In this document: piece after piece, positions 6,384 through 8,220 of the stretch
Position numbering within the stretch: the stretch's first letter is position 1
Layout: the number at the start of each line of letters is the position of its first letter
Assembly (NCBI GenBank): GCA_905192805.1
Contig: CAJJMF010000118.1
Coordinates: forward strand, 1 to 8,220
Direction: 5' to 3'
Length of the DNA: 8,220 nucleotides
Origin: an uncultured Sutterella sp.
Lineage (GTDB): Bacteria; Pseudomonadota; Gammaproteobacteria; Burkholderiales; Burkholderiaceae_F
Program-made: the position numbers and the translations under genes
The notes under the pieces: model-generated
Database searches by the model: none
Told to the model about the DNA's origin: nothing
Seen by the model: the letters and a program-made list of their open reading frames with translations, nothing else

Positions 6384-7532
6384 TTATCGGTTACGTTCAG
6401 CGATTTGGCGCAAAAACTCTGTCATGAGAGCAATGCGTTCTTCGATTTTATCTAAGTCGAGGTACTCCGCACTGCTGTGGTTCGCCCCGCCACAGGGACC
6501 ACAGCCGTCAATGACGGGCACGCCTTGGGTGGCCATGTGGTTACCGTCACTGCCACCGCCCATGTCGAGCCAATCAAAGGTAATCCCCAGGGAGGCGGCC
6601 GCCGCTTCCATCTCTTTGATCAATCCTTCGGTGCGTTCGGTATAGGGCATCGCGGGCGTGCCAGCAAGCCAGTTGACGGTTTGGGTTACGCCGTCCACCC
6701 AGGTGTGTTGGGCCAAGACCTCGATTTTCGCCTTAAGGTCTTCACGATCTTCATCACGCCAATAGCGTAAGTCAAGCAGGACTTCCGCCGTTTCCGGGAT
6801 GACGTTCGGGGCGGTGCCTCCCTGAATGACCCCAGGGTTGACCGTGCAGCCTTTTTGTGTATTGGCAAGTGTGCAGGCCTCGAGCGTGAAGCGTAGGGCG
6901 GCAATATTAGCGTTGGCCCCCGCTTCAGGGTTATTGCCCGCATGGGCTGCCCGTCCGTGGAACGTGACACGCGCTACCGCAACGCCTTTGCGACTACGTA
7001 CTAAGTTACCGCCACGGCGAGCCGCTTCGGCCACCAATACCCGTTGAGCACGGGCCGCATGGTGTTTGAGCCATTCGCAGGAGTAAGGGGAGCCAATTTC
7101 TTCGTCCGGGTTCATCAAGACCGCAATCTTGAGTTGATCCCGTACGGAGGGGGGCAAGGCTTTGAGGGCATAGTAGATGAGCAGTACACCGCCCTTACAG
7201 TCCGACACGCCAGGGCCCAACACACGGTTGTTTTCAATCCGTAAGGGACGCGTTGCAGCCGTTCCATCGGGATAGACCGTGTCCAGGTGGGCATTGAGGA
7301 GCACATCGTAGTGTTCAGCGTCCGGGGCATTGGTGGCAAGGAGCCCTTCGCCGATGTCGGGGCCAAAACTTTGTAACTCGGTATGGAAACCCAGCGCATC
7401 GTAGAGGGATTTCATATGCTGGGCCAATTGAGTGACATGGGCGACATTGCGTGAGCCCGCATCAATATTAACGAGCGGTGCCAAATCGGCAAGGAAAGCT
7501 TGGGTGGTAGCGGATAAAGGGGACGTTGTCAT
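6384..7532 (-). CDS. M20-family metallopeptidase (carboxypeptidase G2-like), copy 1
   Basis: Dinuclear-zinc hydrolase of the M20 family, which cleaves C-terminal amino acids from peptides or N-acyl amino acids. From the ATG at 7532 it has 382 residues. Catalytic motifs are present: HLDTVYP (H82 zinc ligand, D84), GPGVSDCKGG (106-115, bridging D111), DEEIGS (143-148, general base E144, ligand E145), VAEAARRGG (ligand E169) and HSSAEYLD (H352). The inserted dimerisation domain (about 180-290) contains HAGNNPEAGANA (197-208). The order resembles glutamate carboxypeptidase CPG2, but the substrate cannot be read from sequence. There is no signal peptide, so it is probably cytoplasmic, unlike exported CPG2. 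A GTG at 7571 would add 13 residues. Neither start has a clear Shine-Dalgarno, and the ATG leaves a family-like N-terminus. A paralog lies just upstream. The gene converges on hflX. Confidence 0.93.
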   Translation of the reverse strand: MTTSPLSATTQAFLADLAPLVNIDAGSRNVAHVTQLAQHMKSLYDALGFHTELQSFGPDIGEGLLATNAPDAEHYDVLLNAHLDTVYPDGTAATRPLRIENNRVLGPGVSDCKGGVLLIYYALKALPPSVRDQLKIAVLMNPDEEIGSPYSCEWLKHHAARAQRVLVAEAARRGGNLVRSRKGVAVARVTFHGRAAHAGNNPEAGANANIAALRFTLEACTLANTQKGCTVNPGVIQGGTAPNVIPETAEVLLDLRYWRDEDREDLKAKIEVLAQHTWVDGVTQTVNWLAGTPAMPYTERTEGLIKEMEAAAASLGITFDWLDMGGGSDGNHMATQGVPVIDGCGPCGGANHSSAEYLDLDKIEERIALMTEFLRQIAERNR

Positions 7533-7552
7533 AGTGGTTGGTATGTAAAAGT

Positions 7553-7573
7553 GAGTGAAAATCGGGTTCACTC
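7553..7573. repeat. Inverted repeat upstream of M20 copy 1 (possible operator)
   Basis: GAGTGAA (7553-7559) and TTCACTC (7567-7573) are perfect inverted copies with a 7-base spacer, 20 bases upstream of the ATG at 7532. It overlaps a candidate minus-strand extended -10 (TG-T-TAGAGT, 7578 down to 7570), a position suited to a repressor. It would equally form a leader hairpin. Confidence 0.4.
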
Positions 7574-7578
7574 TAACA
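7570..7578 (-). promoter_or_regulatory. Candidate extended -10 promoter of M20 copy 1
   Basis: On the minus strand, TG-T-TAGAGT (7578 down to 7570) matches an extended -10 with four of six bases in the hexamer. No convincing -35 is present at the right distance. A promoter is needed in 7533-7667 because a strong terminator separates this gene from its upstream paralog. Confidence 0.25.
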
Positions 7579-7625
7579 AATTGACGAACGTCGCCGTTAA
7601 GACGGATCGAATTAACTCGCTTTGG

Positions 7626-7639
7626 TGCGCTCTAGCGCA
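7626..7639. repeat. 14-base inverted repeat between the M20 genes
   Basis: TGCGCT (7626-7631) and AGCGCA (7634-7639) are inverted copies two bases apart. The site stands upstream of the candidate promoter of M20 copy 1. It may be a regulator site, though the arms are short enough to be chance. Confidence 0.3.
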
Positions 7640-7667
7640 GAGAAACTGGGCAAAATTGCGTAGAGAC

Positions 7668-7717
7668 AAAAAAAGCGCTCGTTTGGAGAAAACATTCTGT
7701 TTTCCTTGAACGAGCGC
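7668..7717 (-). terminator. Intrinsic terminator after M20 copy 2
   Basis: On the minus strand, GCGCTCGTT (7717 to 7709) pairs with AACGAGCGC (7683 to 7675), with an inner GAAAAC/GTTTTC pairing (7688-7693 with 7699-7704) around the loop 7694-7698. Seven minus-strand T's follow (7674 to 7668). It begins 25 bases after the stop of the distal peptidase gene and separates the two paralogs into different transcription units. Confidence 0.9.
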
Positions 7718-7741
7718 GACGGGTTTCGGTTTGCGCGAGGC

Positions 7742-8220
7742 TTAGATGAGCGTCAAGAAGCGCGATACCATGCGAATACGTTCTTCAACCGTATCCAAAC
7801 TTAAGAATTCCTTGTCGCTATGGAAGGCGCCACCGTCAGGTGCACAACCGTCTACCACCGGAACCCCTGTTTCGGCAATATGGTTACCGTCGGAGCCGCC
7901 ACCAGCATCGACCCATTCGGCTGTGAAGCCTTCTAAGCGGGCGGCCTCGGTAATCTTCGCCACGAGGTCCTTGGTGTCGTCCGAGAGGGGCATCGCCGGC
8001 GAGTAATTCTTCACGGCGATGGTTTGCGTAACGCCTTCGACAAACGTTTCTTTGGCCAGGGCTTCGAGTTGAGCACGCAATTCCGCGCCATCCGGATCAA
8101 ACCAGAAACGGGTGTCAACTTCCACATAGCAGTCTTCCGGAATGACGTTAGGTACCGTACCCCCGTGAATCACCCCCGGGTTCACGGTGGTACCTTTGGT
8201 TTCGTTCGCGAGCTCATAGG
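7742..8220 (-). CDS. M20-family metallopeptidase, copy 2 (C-terminal part; start beyond the window)
   Basis: The reading frame is open to the window edge, so the visible part is about 158 C-terminal residues ending at the TAA at 7744-7742. The GTG at 8185 is internal: the preceding codons read YELANETKGTT, which aligns with copy 1 just before TVNPGVI. Shared landmarks are TVNPGVIHGGTVPNVIPE, the GVTQT turn, AGGGSDGNH, GVPVVDGCAPDGGAFHS with the C-terminal zinc-ligand histidine, and LDTVEERIRM. By eye about half of the aligned residues match copy 1, so the two are tandem paralogs that diverged long ago. They differ near the active-site histidine: CGPCGGANHSS in copy 1, CAPDGGAFHSD here. The N-terminal catalytic motifs are not in view, so activity cannot be confirmed. 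It has its own terminator. Confidence 0.9.
   Translation of the reverse strand, partial: YELANETKGTTVNPGVIHGGTVPNVIPEDCYVEVDTRFWFDPDGAELRAQLEALAKETFVEGVTQTIAVKNYSPAMPLSDDTKDLVAKITEAARLEGFTAEWVDAGGGSDGNHIAETGVPVVDGCAPDGGAFHSDKEFLSLDTVEERIRMVSRFLTLI

Noticed and set aside
6686..6970. Overlapping minus-strand frame within the M20 gene
   Set aside because: It is an out-of-frame shadow of the metallopeptidase, whose motifs are all in the main frame.
8183..8185. GTG as the start of a short, complete M20 fragment
   Set aside because: The frame continues upstream to the window edge with residues that align to copy 1, so the gene is cut by the window and is not short.

Overview
The window carries a housekeeping block typical of Betaproteobacteria: hisS, a yfgM-type tetratricopeptide gene, bamB, der, hfq and hflX, all on the plus strand. 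It is followed by two convergent minus-strand M20-family metallopeptidase genes. The hisS-yfgM-bamB-der-hfq-hflX order and the Der and Hfq sequences point to Burkholderiales. Frequent TTA/TTG/CTC leucine codons, scarce CTG and moderate GC would fit a gut Sutterellaceae-like member (Sutterella or Parasutterella relatives). That family-level placement is inference from memory and is not proven by the window.

Layout. Bases 18-3190 hold hisS, yfgM-like and bamB with short gaps (35 and 57 bases) and no terminator between them, so they probably form one transcription unit that began upstream of the window. A hairpin with a T-run follows bamB and ends only about 10 bases before the der start codon. 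der (3280-4617) ends in a strong intrinsic terminator. A 230-base region then holds a plausible hfq promoter and a structured leader with ARN-type Hfq-binding triplets. hfq (4848-5081) is followed by hflX, whose start is problematic: the usual N-terminal strand of the family is encoded upstream of the only canonical start codon. hflX ends in a bidirectional terminator. On the opposite strand lie a complete M20 peptidase (6384-7532) and, behind its own terminator, the C-terminal part of a paralogous M20 peptidase that runs off the window end.

The plus-strand genes serve translation and envelope assembly: histidine charging, Sec-translocon-associated quality control, outer-membrane protein insertion, 50S ribosome assembly, small-RNA regulation and ribosome rescue. 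The M20 pair suggests hydrolysis of peptides or N-acyl amino acids in the cytoplasm. I see no mobile element, CRISPR array, tRNA, rRNA, defence island or obviously new multi-gene system. The parts most worth a second look are regulatory: hairpins placed directly before two GTPase genes, a possible non-AUG start of hflX, a possible Hfq autoregulatory leader, the missing hflK/hflC, and the tandem M20 paralogs.
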